From contig NZ_JAMXSB010000006.1 in the NCBI RefSeq assembly GCF_024124665.1, forward strand, positions 186,001 through 250,000: 64,000 nucleotides of DNA. Reading direction: 5' to 3'. The notes below the pieces were generated by a model. The model was not told the origin of the DNA. It was given only the letters and a program-made list of their open reading frames with translations, and ran no database searches. The DNA is from Pleionea sp. CnH1-48. Its GTDB lineage: Bacteria > Pseudomonadota > Gammaproteobacteria > Enterobacterales > Kangiellaceae. A program made the translations under genes and the position numbers. Positions 54,568 through 64,000 of this stretch are shown here, piece after piece. Every line of letters begins with the position of its first letter. Position 1 is the first letter of the stretch.

Positions 54568-54807
54568 CTATTTAGCGTGCCCTAAAGCAGAGTAAAGAAT
54601 ATGGATGTGCTCAAGTAACTCAACTCCAGCATCGGTTAAATAGCCACCATCAACGTGATCCGTTAGTCCTTTGTCAAATAAGCGCTGAGCAGCTGCGATA
54701 TTTTCTGGAGCTGCATCACTGTGGATTTTGATACCACTCATCAAACTGCTGGATTTAAATTGAAGGAGAAGATTCATTTCATCAAGCATTTCTGTTGTTA
54801 TTATCAT
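54568..54807 (-). CDS. TIGR02647 family protein, 79 aa
   Basis: Short cytoplasmic protein. The family pattern is visible (MNLLLQF, KIHSDAAPENIAAAQRLFDK, GLTDHVDGGYLTDAG). The function is unknown in this family. It stands alone on this strand. Confidence 0.8.
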   Translation of the reverse strand: MIITTEMLDEMNLLLQFKSSSLMSGIKIHSDAAPENIAAAQRLFDKGLTDHVDGGYLTDAGVELLEHIHILYSALGHAK

Positions 54808-55071
54808 CGCAATGATCTCTTATTGATGTTGGAAATATCTAGGAGCTGTCGCTCTTTCGTTAAATGAAAACTCAACAGTCTCTAGTAGTAACACAAAGCT
54901 CCAGAATAATGAAGACTCAAAACTCTGCCCTGTTTTTAACACAATGCATCAACCTGAGACTTGTCACTATTCTGTTTTTCAATGGGCTAAGCCTTACTAG
55001 TAATCATAGTCAAAAAATTCATCCCTCAATACATCAATAGCTCTACGGGCAACTTCCCTGTCTCCCAAAGA

Positions 55072-56283
55072 CTATTTCTCTAATAACCGACGAATATCAT
55101 CTGCATAGGTATTAACCAAAAAGTGAGTGAAAGCAACATCGCCAGAATATCGAGCCAGATGCGTGGTATCACTGAACATTTCTGGCGTGATCTCAGGTAG
55201 GTTCTGGTAGTCCTTGATTGTCACGCCAGTGGCCTCCTCTATACGACGAATCACTCTTGCCTGTCGCTCCAGTGCGGCGGGTGTATTTTCGATCCAGGCG
55301 GAATTCTTAGGCAATAGTACGACCTCAACTTGATCGGAAAACTGCTGAAATTCCTTAACCAGACGAATAAAGGCTAACACCAGCTCTTCTTCGAAATGAA
55401 GATGAGTAATATCCGCAGAGACTTCTCGCCATAACTTATCCCCAGCTAATCGATAAGGTGTTCGCTGATACTCGTAGTATTCTTTAAACACGTCTAATGT
55501 CTCTTGCGAACGCTCTTCTGGTATGGTTCCTGCTCCCTGCCATGCATAAGACCAGTCTTCATCACCAAAGTCGGGATAGTCTTCTTTGAATCGTTTGCTG
55601 AGCTCACGACCCAATTCACGACGACGTTTTACGACTTCAGCGGTTTCTTTGGGCACATCCGGCTCAGGCCTTCCTGAGCGAAATGGACGACCAAAGAAAA
55701 AGGTCACCATCTCCGCAGAGATGTTATCGCGCAGATAGTGGATGTTATAGATCAAGAGCCCACGCTCCAAATCCGATGTCAGAATGTCTCTTAATTCTTG
55801 CGGACTGCCTAACATTCCAACATAAGCATCGATGGCCGGTTTTGCGCGGTCAAAACGCGTCTTGGTTGTTTGAAAAGGATTGAACTCTAAAATCGCTAAC
55901 TTGAGTCGCTTATCGTTTTCTTGATAAGCCTCTTTAATTCGACGTGATACAAAATCCTGAAAATACGGATTAAGCCCACCGAAACCAAAGTTGTAAGACT
56001 TAACATTAATGCCTTGCTGTTTTAACTCTCGATCAAATTGCCGAGCAGAAAACCCAGCCTGAACCATCGACGAGCCAAACACCATCACCTGTTCTTCTGT
56101 CTCTGCGGTTATTACTGGCAAACTCGCCAATGCTTCTAATGGGCGCGAAATAAAGTCTTCTCCTTTGGCTCCCATTGCAAAAGTAAACAGACGAATCAAC
56201 ACCATGGCCGCTGCCATACCGAACACAGCAATGAGCCAAATCTTTAAATATAACTTTCTAGAATTGGAAGTAGATGAATTCAT
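55072..56283 (-). CDS. membrane-anchored SGNH/AlgJ-like protein, partner of MBOAT
   Basis: 403 residues: one N-terminal membrane helix (WLIAVFGMAAAMVLIRLF) and a periplasmic SGNH-hydrolase-like domain. The block I motif is VFGSSM (S71 or S72) and the late block is SDTTHL (D..H), which completes the triad. Arrangements with an MBOAT gene resemble the PatB, DltD and AlgJ/AlgX O-acyltransferase systems. The target glycan is unknown. The ATG overlaps the MBOAT stop by 26 bases and has AGGAGA upstream. Confidence 0.82.
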   Translation of the reverse strand: MNSSTSNSRKLYLKIWLIAVFGMAAAMVLIRLFTFAMGAKGEDFISRPLEALASLPVITAETEEQVMVFGSSMVQAGFSARQFDRELKQQGINVKSYNFGFGGLNPYFQDFVSRRIKEAYQENDKRLKLAILEFNPFQTTKTRFDRAKPAIDAYVGMLGSPQELRDILTSDLERGLLIYNIHYLRDNISAEMVTFFFGRPFRSGRPEPDVPKETAEVVKRRRELGRELSKRFKEDYPDFGDEDWSYAWQGAGTIPEERSQETLDVFKEYYEYQRTPYRLAGDKLWREVSADITHLHFEEELVLAFIRLVKEFQQFSDQVEVVLLPKNSAWIENTPAALERQARVIRRIEEATGVTIKDYQNLPEITPEMFSDTTHLARYSGDVAFTHFLVNTYADDIRRLLEK

Positions 56284-57670
56284 TACTGGGCTCTCCTACT
56301 AGTAAACACAAACCTTGTCCAAGGACCAACAAAGACCAAAACAGCCAGGCACGCTCTTTAAGTTTCTCAACGTGATGAATCACAAAGTAATCCAGCCAGT
56401 GCATCAACCCAAGTGCTAACACCACCAGACCAAACACTGGCAATGCCGCTTGAGCCGCCTCCGGTAGATCGTTTAACAAATGCATATCCATCAATATGGT
56501 GAACGCACTGTCTAAGCTGGTGGCGCGGAATAACACCCAACCAATCAATATCAAATAAAAGGTCATTGCCCAGCGAGCGATACGCGCCCAGATATTCTGA
56601 TTACCAATGAAGGTCTGAAGTGCAGGTAGCGATGATAAATAATGAGTTGCTGTGATAATCATGCCATGGAACATTCCCCAGGCAATAAATGTCCAGGCAG
56701 CTCCGTGCCATAGACCACCTAACAGCATGGTGATAAACACATTGCGATAACGATGTCCGGTGCGATTACCGCCCAACGAAACATAAAGATAGTCTCGCAG
56801 CCAGCTGGACAACGAAATATGCCAACGACGCCAAAAATCCACCGGGCTCGAAGCAAAATAAGGCAATCGGAAGTTAAGTGGCAGGTTAAACCCTAGCAGC
56901 ATAGCGATACCAATAGCCATATCACTATAGCCAGAAAAATCACCGTATATCTGCCCGGCAAATGCCAGTACTCCCGTCCAGGTTTCGAGCAAGCTCACCG
57001 ACTGTGAACCATCAAATGCTGTTGCCGCTGGTACCGCCAATAAATCCGCTGTTGTTTTTTTCATTAAACCAACAGTAATTAATAAGAATCCCTGCTTCAC
57101 CTGATCCCATTGCGGTAACTGAATGTTATGCATTTGAGGCAAAATATGCCGAGCTCGTAATATAGGGCCAGCCACCAATTGCGGGAAGAATGACAAAGCC
57201 GCAGTGAACTCGACCAGACCTTTACGAGGTTCCATATCCCCACGATAAACATCGATGGTGTAACTTAAGCTCTGAAAGGTGTAAAAAGAGATACCTACCG
57301 GTAACACCCACTGCAATGTAGGAATAGACGCTTCGTAGCCAAACAACAACAAAAAGTCGGCCACAGACTGTAATGCAAAATCAGCATATTTAAACAGCGC
57401 CAGAATACCGAGATTTATGCTGATGGATAAAGCCACCCATAACTTCTTGCGCCGCTGATCAGTACAATTACCGATGGCCTGAGCGATAAAGTAATCCGCT
57501 ACAGCGCTACCCACCAACAGGGGAATAAAGTGATAGTTCCAGGCCCCATAAAACACCAAACTGGAGACTAAAATAAAATAGACTTTGGGTGTTTGGCGCA
57601 AAAAAACAAAGCCATAGAAGAAGAGAAAAATAATAAAGAAGAAGAAAAAGATAGGGGTGTTAAATATCAT
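56258..57670 (-). CDS. MBOAT-family O-acyltransferase (AlgI/DltB-like)
   Basis: About 470 residues with roughly ten membrane helices. The catalytic His is in LGGLWHGAAW (H322 from the ATG at 57670), matching AlgI-type MBOATs. An Asn/His region near the C-terminus is present. Start: ATG at 57670, with GGGGGGA nine to ten bases upstream; a TTG at 57688 is an alternative. It transfers acyl groups across the membrane to a periplasmic acceptor together with the SGNH protein. Confidence 0.9.
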   Translation of the reverse strand: MIFNTPIFFFFFIIFLFFYGFVFLRQTPKVYFILVSSLVFYGAWNYHFIPLLVGSAVADYFIAQAIGNCTDQRRKKLWVALSISINLGILALFKYADFALQSVADFLLLFGYEASIPTLQWVLPVGISFYTFQSLSYTIDVYRGDMEPRKGLVEFTAALSFFPQLVAGPILRARHILPQMHNIQLPQWDQVKQGFLLITVGLMKKTTADLLAVPAATAFDGSQSVSLLETWTGVLAFAGQIYGDFSGYSDMAIGIAMLLGFNLPLNFRLPYFASSPVDFWRRWHISLSSWLRDYLYVSLGGNRTGHRYRNVFITMLLGGLWHGAAWTFIAWGMFHGMIITATHYLSSLPALQTFIGNQNIWARIARWAMTFYLILIGWVLFRATSLDSAFTILMDMHLLNDLPEAAQAALPVFGLVVLALGLMHWLDYFVIHHVEKLKERAWLFWSLLVLGQGLCLLVGEPSNEFIYFQF

Positions 57671-57843
57671 AAGCGCCAGTCCCCCCAACCATGCTCGTCG
57701 TGCCAGCCAATGCCCATAGGTCCACCTTTTTTTTATTCACCATAGCCTATTTAGAGCCATAGCTTGCCTGCTGTGACCCACAAACTCATGATGTGTTGTT
57801 TTAGGTATAGACGATACCAATAATAAAAAGGTTTGAAAGCACC
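57671..57843. other. short intergenic region with no seen gene
   Basis: Holds the MBOAT operon promoter. Nothing else was recognised. Confidence 0.3.
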
Positions 57844-57877
57844 ATAAAAAAACCGTCGGCTTATCTAAGCCGACGGT
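57844..57877 (-). terminator. strong terminator after the ClpP-like lipoprotein gene
   Basis: ACCGTCGGCTTA (57852-57863) pairs with TAAGCCGACGGT (57866-57877) as a perfect twelve-base stem. On the minus strand a T tract follows (complement of 57845-57851). Confidence 0.88.
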
Positions 57878-57963
57878 AATGTCAAAATATTCTAGTTTGA
57901 TTTATAAGTAATCACTAACGGCAAATAAGCTATTTGCTCATAGGCTATTCATCCGAAATATTT

Positions 57964-58941
57964 TTAATTCAGCAAATATCGATTCACCTGCTCTTCACTC
58001 ATTAAATGAATGCCATCAAAGGGCGCAGCCTCAATAGTAAAGAAGTAGAACTCAGGCCCCTTAACACTACCTAGCATCTCACGATGATAGGTCAATTGAG
58101 CACCATGAGCTGAGTGATTACGCCCCAAACGCTCAGCGGGCACACCCTCTACACAACACCAGGCATGAACGCCCAGCTTGCCGCCTTTCTCGTAAATGCG
58201 AACGACACCGGAAGCAAAAAGATCTACACCACCAGAATAAGCTTCGCCATCTGCTGGCATCAGAGTTTTTAGACCATGTTCTCGAACCAGTCGCCCTGTG
58301 TGAAGATTGATAGCATCATTGATTGAACCATCAATATTTTTTAACACCAGAGTATCTAGTTGTGGGTGCTCAACCAACAATTGTTGCAGCTGAATATAAG
58401 TAGTGGTTCCCAGCGTTCCTACGAGCTCAGCTCTGTTACCATTGACTTTCCACTCGCTGTTTCCAGCTTCCATAAAAGACTCGTTCACTACCAAATAAAT
58501 ATCTTTGCTCTGCTCTCCGCCCTGCTCAATCAAGCGTCTTTGATAAACAGCGCTTTCGCCATCAACAAAGTCTTTGCTCTCTGAGTAATAAAGTTTATCA
58601 GGCATAAAGTTTTCCAGATCAGAGATATCCCCCTCAAGCAATGTCAGATCGCCATTTAGCTCTTCAGAATCAAAGTTAAATCCTATCAACAGTAATCCAG
58701 CTGAGTATTGTGCAATCAGAACATTTTCTTCTTGATCAAAGTCGACAAAAGTAAACGGCTGCTTCTGTCCATCAACCTTTAACTCCAACTGAGCGTGTAG
58801 TCTCTTAAAGTTTTCTACATACTCAGCAAGATCTTTAGGATGAATTAAATGAACCACATCCTGACTAACCGCATTCGATGTTGTCGAAGACTTACAGGCA
58901 CTGATTAAAATAAAAAGAAAAACAAAAGCAATTTTTTTCAT
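57964..58941 (-). CDS. lipoprotein with ClpP/crotonase-like fold
   Basis: 325 residues with a lipobox (ILISACKS). The C-terminal half resembles periplasmic ClpP-like proteins of the COG3904 type: PADGEAYSGGVDLFASG has a candidate nucleophile S236, followed by GGKLGVHAW with a His in the place of the catalytic histidine. An Asp for the triad is less clear. The N-terminal half (about 20-170) has no match that I can name. It may be a membrane-anchored protease or esterase. Confidence 0.7.
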   Translation of the reverse strand: MKKIAFVFLFILISACKSSTTSNAVSQDVVHLIHPKDLAEYVENFKRLHAQLELKVDGQKQPFTFVDFDQEENVLIAQYSAGLLLIGFNFDSEELNGDLTLLEGDISDLENFMPDKLYYSESKDFVDGESAVYQRRLIEQGGEQSKDIYLVVNESFMEAGNSEWKVNGNRAELVGTLGTTTYIQLQQLLVEHPQLDTLVLKNIDGSINDAINLHTGRLVREHGLKTLMPADGEAYSGGVDLFASGVVRIYEKGGKLGVHAWCCVEGVPAERLGRNHSAHGAQLTYHREMLGSVKGPEFYFFTIEAAPFDGIHLMSEEQVNRYLLN

Positions 58942-59052
58942 ACGTACTTCCCCTTGGATTCAAATGTCATTATCGAAGAACAAAGGGGCTCAAATAAGAC
59001 TCAAAGCGTATGAAAATGTATGGAGGCTTGTTACAAAGCGTAAGAAAAGATA

Positions 59053-59082
59053 CAAAAATGGCGCTAAAACAGCGCCATTTTT
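59053..59082. terminator. bidirectional terminator
   Basis: TGGCGCT (59059-59065) and AGCGCCA (59071-59077) with an A tract before and T tract after. It follows the minus-strand phospholipase D gene. Confidence 0.85.
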
Positions 59083-59104
59083 AGAGTATGCCGTAAAAGT
59101 CGAC

Positions 59105-60727
59105 TTACAAGTTACATACGTTGGCTTCAAAATCAACCGTCGCCGCAGACTTTGAGTTGCCCCACAGTTGATTCCAGTAACTATCGATATATTCTTGAGC
59201 GGAAGTTGCATCTTCAATAATAAAACCAAAGTCTTGCAACGTTGTTGGATAGAGGTTTTTAGAACCTATATAGAAAGCAGCATCATCTACCATTACCGTC
59301 TTTGAGTGATTGGCGATACTGTTGCCGTTAGCCCAGGTACCGACACCAGACTCGATGCGCATCGGTGCCAACTGCAAATGCTGACACATTAGATTTTCGG
59401 CTTCTTCACGGTTCATATTACCTAGCTGCTTAATTTTACGAACCAACACATCAGTAATCTCTGACATTTTCTTCATATTCGAATAAGGTGCTGTTAATCC
59501 CTGTTTAGCGCCAGGAGTGCTCACGACAATTTGCAACTTAACACCATCAATTAACTTCTTAGCCAATACATTAAACAAACGCGCATCATAGTAAGCATTG
59601 GAAATAGGAGGAGCACAGGGTGCCATCAAATCTTGCTGAGAAATACGAATATTATGGTTTGCACTTTCTATCAAAGCTCTGATACCTGCGACTTCTGGAT
59701 TAGCGACAGAGAACTCAGAGTCGTTGTTAAAGTAATCTTTGAACAAACGTGAGCAGGCAGCTTTAGAATCTTTGGCCGCCGCTAATCCACCATGATCGCC
59801 ACCCGGTGTTGTCATGCCAAACCCGAGTCCTCCCAGAGCCATCACAGCAACGTTCCCGGCAGGTGCGCTTTCTGGAGCATAATGCTGTGCAGGACAATCG
59901 CCTTTTGATAGCCCATCACCACGAGCCAGATCAACATAAAAAGTAGAGTTCCAGATCGAACCACTATAGGTGCAGGCAAAATCCCATAATAAGTCAGCAA
60001 ATTGATGAGATGCCCTAGCCGCAGGGCCTTCCAGTCTCATGCTGATATCGCTGATAGGATTGTCTACCAGGCCGTAGGCACCCTCCCAAAGATTATGCCC
60101 ACCGACAATACTGCTTTTGCCATCCACAGCAATAATTTTGGAATGGTTCCAGGAATATAACCAACTGGTTTCTACACCGGCCACGATTAAACGCGCACCA
60201 TGGCGATGCTCTCCCAAGTCTTGGTTCAATCGCTTTAAATAGTCATGAGCGCTCTCTGAAATCGGGCTGCTAAAATTGCCCAGACCCGGAGGTGTTCCTC
60301 CCAACACACGAATAATCAGATTAGGATTGTTAGTCAGAGCTTCTTTTAACCCTCGAACGATCGCATCTTGAAACACGCCATCGGGATAAGTAATCAAAGT
60401 GGTGATATCAACCCAGGTCGTCGCTGCCGCAATGTCTTGATACATCGCATCGGCCATCGCCTGTGTCGCCGTACTCTGGCTGCAGTCTTCTGCCCCCCAG
60501 CAATCAGGAGTCTGTAGTAACCACGGAGCCTGCTCACGCCCACGAATATGATTGCCCTGGGTGCGCTGCCATACACTGCCCTCTGATCGAGGAGCTAATT
60601 CACGTAGCGACTGCTCTACCGCATCAAGATAAGGAGTCTCTGCAGCCATGCAAGATAGGCTGCCTCCGAGTAAGCCAAACAGGGCAGCTAGCCCACCAAT
60701 ACGACGCTGAAAGCGAGGAAATAACAT
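59105..60727 (-). CDS. exported phospholipase D-family protein
   Basis: 540 residues from the chosen ATG at 60727, with a signal peptide (IGGLAALFGLLGGSLSCMA). Two HKD motifs are visible: NHSKIIAVDG (H195) and NHSKTVMVDD (H474). A GG and an N follow each, as in the PLD superfamily. It hydrolyses or transfers phosphodiesters in the periplasm or outside the cell. The in-frame ATG at 60814 would add 29 residues and no good signal. GGAG lies 11 bases upstream of 60727. Confidence 0.85.
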   Translation of the reverse strand: MLFPRFQRRIGGLAALFGLLGGSLSCMAAETPYLDAVEQSLRELAPRSEGSVWQRTQGNHIRGREQAPWLLQTPDCWGAEDCSQSTATQAMADAMYQDIAAATTWVDITTLITYPDGVFQDAIVRGLKEALTNNPNLIIRVLGGTPPGLGNFSSPISESAHDYLKRLNQDLGEHRHGARLIVAGVETSWLYSWNHSKIIAVDGKSSIVGGHNLWEGAYGLVDNPISDISMRLEGPAARASHQFADLLWDFACTYSGSIWNSTFYVDLARGDGLSKGDCPAQHYAPESAPAGNVAVMALGGLGFGMTTPGGDHGGLAAAKDSKAACSRLFKDYFNNDSEFSVANPEVAGIRALIESANHNIRISQQDLMAPCAPPISNAYYDARLFNVLAKKLIDGVKLQIVVSTPGAKQGLTAPYSNMKKMSEITDVLVRKIKQLGNMNREEAENLMCQHLQLAPMRIESGVGTWANGNSIANHSKTVMVDDAAFYIGSKNLYPTTLQDFGFIIEDATSAQEYIDSYWNQLWGNSKSAATVDFEANVCNL

Positions 60728-61272
60728 AAACAGTGAAACTCCAATAAAGGACAAGGCAGCACGGCTACTCCAAATAAGGGCGCGCAGTCTACACATCCGA
60801 CCAGTAATGCTCAAGGTGTAATAATTAACACGTAGAAGCCAACTCGACTCGCCTAAAAACCCCCAAAACCAGGAAGATAGTTTCAGATGAAAAGAATTCG
60901 TTGGAATAGATATTCAAAAAAAGAACCTCCTTGTTCTGTTTGTTATCCCTCCCCAATGACACGAATAATGTATCAAGAAAGTCGAAAACTTTTATCATCG
61001 CTTTGTCACGAAATGCCCACGAATTGCAATATAAAACCTTATTAAAAACAACACTAAATCCCCTGCCTAACATCCAGATTGCACCAAATTTAAACAAGTC
61101 GAAAAAGGCGTATGCGATAAATTTAAAGAAAGTGTTTTTACTGACACAAATTCAACATTCTCTAAAAACAATCATGAGCCGTTTATTTCAAAGCTGCTTA
61201 TACTCACTCCGTCACTTTAGTGGCACTTATTAAAACTACGGAAACAAAAATCATGTTTAACAGGAGTTAACA
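60728..61272. other. 545-bp divergent intergenic region
   Basis: It holds promoters for the phospholipase D gene and the secreted gene at 61273. A minus-strand frame at 60825-61097 has poor composition and no ribosome binding site. No repeats were seen. Confidence 0.4.
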
Positions 61273-62061
61273 ATGAAAATGTATCACTCATTTGTATCAC
61301 TTATTATTGCAACAACCATGACAGCATCAGCAAGCGCAGAAGTAGAGACACGCGGTGGTGTGTATACTCTTCAATGCAGTGATGTAGAACTGGATCTCAA
61401 AGTAGCCTATGGAATAGGCTCGGTAGAACAATCGGCAGGAGCAATCATTGGCGATGTCGATGGCAGCTCTTTAACCATTCCTTTTGCAATATCTTGCACC
61501 GATGACTCTGTATTTTTAGGCAGTACAGGTGATCTGGAACAAGAAATTGTTACCCATTGTAGCGAACAGCTCAGCATTCCTGATAACTGGCCTTTTTCTT
61601 GTGCCTCTATCGCGAGAGATGTTGCTAACTGGGCAAAAGGTATTGAAGACAATATTAGCCAGTCTCTTTATACGGAATACACACTGGACATAGGAGCGCC
61701 TCGTAACTGGCTTGAAAGATGGCTGGGTATCCACCCTTCAACACTGGATACAGTACGCTTGAACGGCGATGTAAAAACTCGCTCGACTAAAGTCTACAAC
61801 AGCGGAAAATTTGATATCACCAATAAAATTCGTTATCCCTTTATTGCAGGTATTAATCAGTTTTCTTGTCTGGGTGGCTTAGTTGATGTTGCAAAAGGAC
61901 AACTGCACGAGCAAGATGACGGATCTCATACTGGCACTGCCCATGAATCCAATGAAGCAGGCATTCTTTGTACACGTAAAGAAGGTGATAAACTTGTAGC
62001 GGCAGGTATTACCCTGGATCTGGACAAGTATTACACTGGTATCAAAGTCCAATCGTTATAA
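61273..62061 (+). CDS. secreted hypothetical protein, 262 aa
   Basis: Signal peptide (SLIIATTMTASASA) and at least six cysteines in the mature part (LQCSD, ISCTDD, HCSEQ, SCASI, SCLGG, LCTRK), suggesting disulfides. Beta-rich at both ends with a central helical segment (SIARDVANWAKGIEDNI). I recognise no family. CAGGAG precedes the ATG. Confidence 0.7.
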   Translation: MKMYHSFVSLIIATTMTASASAEVETRGGVYTLQCSDVELDLKVAYGIGSVEQSAGAIIGDVDGSSLTIPFAISCTDDSVFLGSTGDLEQEIVTHCSEQLSIPDNWPFSCASIARDVANWAKGIEDNISQSLYTEYTLDIGAPRNWLERWLGIHPSTLDTVRLNGDVKTRSTKVYNSGKFDITNKIRYPFIAGINQFSCLGGLVDVAKGQLHEQDDGSHTGTAHESNEAGILCTRKEGDKLVAAGITLDLDKYYTGIKVQSL

Positions 62062-62264
62062 TGGACTCAGGTGGCGGGGATTCATTCTTCGTCACCACTA
62101 AGCTCCTTACAATTAGCACCTAACAATAAGCGCCTTACAAAAGCTGGGCTCCCCCCACTAAAATCTCTTTGATGACTTGCATAAGTTGATCCAAATCAGG
62201 ATACTGATGCCAGACTGAAACTGGCAACTATCGCCATCCTGACTTCGCGAATCGACGACTTTAA

Positions 62265-64000
62265 ATGAGCAACACCTCTTCTTTACCCACTTTACTGGCG
62301 GGCCCGATTTTACGCAGACTGACTCATGACCGTGTTACCTTCTGGTTGGTTACCAGTGTCCCCGTAAAGCTAGAATTAGAAATCCATAACCAGACACAAA
62401 ACAGTCAAGCTGTTGCACGCAGTGATAGTGCCCATAATAATGACCCTATTAGCATTGGCACCTCGGCTTATATTTATTTGTTAGATTACCCACTACAAAC
62501 AAAATTAAATCCGGGCGATCAACTCAGTTATGATTTCTATTGGCAAGAAGATGGTCAAGAAATTCGCCTGTCTGCTCAAGCGCCTCATCTTTTATATCCA
62601 GGCGAATCAGCATTCTCTTTTGTCTATAAACCAAACATAGAAGCTATTCTTCATGGCTCCTGCCGCAAGCCCCATCATCCAGAAGGCGATGGTCTTGTCA
62701 TAGCCGATCAACGTCTTTGTAATACACCACTAGCAGAAAGACCTTCTTTACTGATGTTGTCAGGCGATCAGGTTTACCTCGACGATGTATCCGGTCCTAT
62801 GCTGGTGGCCATTCATCAGGTTATTGAACGACTTGGTTTACATGATGAACCAATCCCTGGCGTCAGTGTTTCGGATCACCAATCGCTGCTAGCCAGTGAG
62901 CACTGCTATTATTCTCGTGAACAACTGCTGCCTCAAGATAAAGCGGGTGAAGCGGTAGAAAAAGGCTTCTTTGATTCCTTAAAAAAACCTATTTTTACCA
63001 GTGCTAAGTCTCACAACCATCTGATCACTCTCGCCGAAGTGCTGGCCATGTACTTATTGGTTTGGTCTCCTAACCTATGGTCACAGGTGACTCTGACTAA
63101 AGAAGCCATCAAAAGTCATCACCACACTTTATTTGACAACGAATTAAAAAGTATTCAAAAGTTTATTGAAGAACTTCCCAAAGTTCAGCGCCTATTCGCT
63201 CATATTCCTACTTATATGATTTTCGATGATCATGATGTCACCGACGACTGGAATTTAACGCGAGGCTGGGAAGAGACGGCTTATAACCACCCATTTTCTC
63301 GACGTATCATCGGTAACGCATTGCTTGGGTATTATTTATGTCAGGGTTGGGGTAATGCTCCCGAAAATTTCCATGAGACTCTTGAACCCAAAGTTAGAGA
63401 CTTCTTCGAATCTCCGCAGCAAGATGCACAAGATGAACTGCTGACGCAATTGATCCAGTTTAATCGTTGGCATTTTCAATCAGAAACAACGCCCAAGCTG
63501 GTTGTTCTAGATACGCGAACTCATCGTTGGCGTTCAGAAAGCAGTGCCAATCAACCATCAGGGTTGATGGACTGGGAAGCATTGTCTGAGTTACAAAACA
63601 CATTGCTTGGTGAAGATGCCGTTATCTTAGTGTCTCCCGCACCTATCTTTGGTGTTAAACTGATTGAGTCCATTCAAAGAGTCTTTACCTTTTTCGGTCA
63701 TTCATTAATGGTCGATGCCGAAAACTGGATGGCACACCCAGGCGCATCCAACGTCATCCTAAATATCTTTCGTCACCCCAAAACACCACAGAACTTTACG
63801 ATTCTATCGGGCGATGTTCACTACTCCTTTGTCTATGACGTACACCTTAGACTCAATAAAAATAGCCCTGAAATCTGGCAGATCACAACCAGTGGTTTAA
63901 AAAACCATTTTCCTAAAGGTTTGTTGCGTGTTTTCGATCGCGTAAACACCTGGTTATTTGGATCGCGCTCGCCACTCAATATGTTTACCAAAAGAAGACG
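62265..64000 (+). CDS. PhoD-like metallophosphatase, partial at window end
   Basis: Open for at least 578 codons with no stop before the window edge. It starts MSNTSSLPTLLAGPILRR without a signal peptide. Metal-site motifs of PhoD/PhoD-like phosphatases are visible: GDQVYLDD, FDDHDVTDDWN and SGDVHYSF. This branch is often intracellular and differs from the Tat-exported PhoD. The substrate is unknown. Confidence 0.88.
   Translation, partial: MSNTSSLPTLLAGPILRRLTHDRVTFWLVTSVPVKLELEIHNQTQNSQAVARSDSAHNNDPISIGTSAYIYLLDYPLQTKLNPGDQLSYDFYWQEDGQEIRLSAQAPHLLYPGESAFSFVYKPNIEAILHGSCRKPHHPEGDGLVIADQRLCNTPLAERPSLLMLSGDQVYLDDVSGPMLVAIHQVIERLGLHDEPIPGVSVSDHQSLLASEHCYYSREQLLPQDKAGEAVEKGFFDSLKKPIFTSAKSHNHLITLAEVLAMYLLVWSPNLWSQVTLTKEAIKSHHHTLFDNELKSIQKFIEELPKVQRLFAHIPTYMIFDDHDVTDDWNLTRGWEETAYNHPFSRRIIGNALLGYYLCQGWGNAPENFHETLEPKVRDFFESPQQDAQDELLTQLIQFNRWHFQSETTPKLVVLDTRTHRWRSESSANQPSGLMDWEALSELQNTLLGEDAVILVSPAPIFGVKLIESIQRVFTFFGHSLMVDAENWMAHPGASNVILNIFRHPKTPQNFTILSGDVHYSFVYDVHLRLNKNSPEIWQITTSGLKNHFPKGLLRVFDRVNTWLFGSRSPLNMFTKRR

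Noticed and set aside
60825-61097. 90-codon minus-strand frame in the phospholipase D/secreted-protein gap
   Set aside because: No ribosome binding site, no family and hydrophobic bias typical of AT-rich noise.

Overview
The window reads as chromosomal DNA of a free-living, Gram-negative, moderately AT-rich gammaproteobacterium, probably marine. The evidence is an outer-membrane phospholipase A, an OmpW-type porin, several lipoproteins with clear lipoboxes, an E. coli-like ybgA-phr gene pair, a YebC/YeeN protein and a CspA-type cold-shock protein. The family mix (propeller-sensor diguanylate cyclases, many ToxR/CadC-like membrane regulators with TolB/PD40 or TPR sensor parts) recalls the Kangiellaceae/Aliikangiella or Alteromonadales/Oceanospirillales relatives, but no 16S or marker gene is present to decide. 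I found no tRNA, rRNA, IS element, prophage or CRISPR array.

Layout. 0.2-10.5 kb: two very large minus-strand sensors (Reg_prop propeller, Y_Y_Y, TM, then GAF-GGDEF, or PAS-PAS-GGDEF-EAL). They flank a small CesT-like type III chaperone gene and a probable effector gene. 11-16.3 kb: a hypothetical gene, a membrane GGDEF-EAL protein behind a structured leader, an XRE/membrane-protein pair and a histidine kinase with a stand-alone receiver. 16.4-18.7 kb: a TetR/SDR divergent pair with visible operators, then a secreted protein. 19-28.2 kb: three membrane-anchored winged-helix regulators with propeller sensor domains, interleaved with secreted or lipidated proteins of unknown role. 28.3-33.4 kb: YebC/YeeN, a secreted Ig-like repeat protein, ArfB, a periplasmic DUF442 phosphatase and a second kinase/receiver module.

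33.7-45.5 kb: OmpW; a MerR-type regulator divergent from ybgA-like and photolyase genes, with TTGTACAA boxes between; a DUF4197 lipoprotein; a BaeSR-like two-component system; a wHTH-TolB-TPR regulator; and a class C beta-lactamase-fold hydrolase. 45.5-54 kb: an AmpG-like permease operon divergent from a BetI-like repressor, a secreted LTD-PPC-endonuclease I protein, small secreted or anchored proteins, a class 3 lipase, PldA and a cold-shock protein. 54.5-64 kb: a TIGR02647 protein, an MBOAT/SGNH O-acyltransferase pair, a ClpP-like lipoprotein, an exported phospholipase D, a secreted hypothetical and the 5' part of a PhoD-like phosphatase that runs off the window.

How the genes fit together: the region is dominated by environmental sensing (three c-di-GMP enzymes, three histidine kinases, four one-component membrane regulators) and by envelope or secreted enzymes acting on lipids, nucleic acids and phosphate esters. 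The least expected item is the orphan CesT-chaperone/effector-like pair between the two c-di-GMP sensors, with no type III apparatus in the window. Small imperfect palindromic repeats (three copies, one lacking its central hairpin) are scattered through intergenic DNA.
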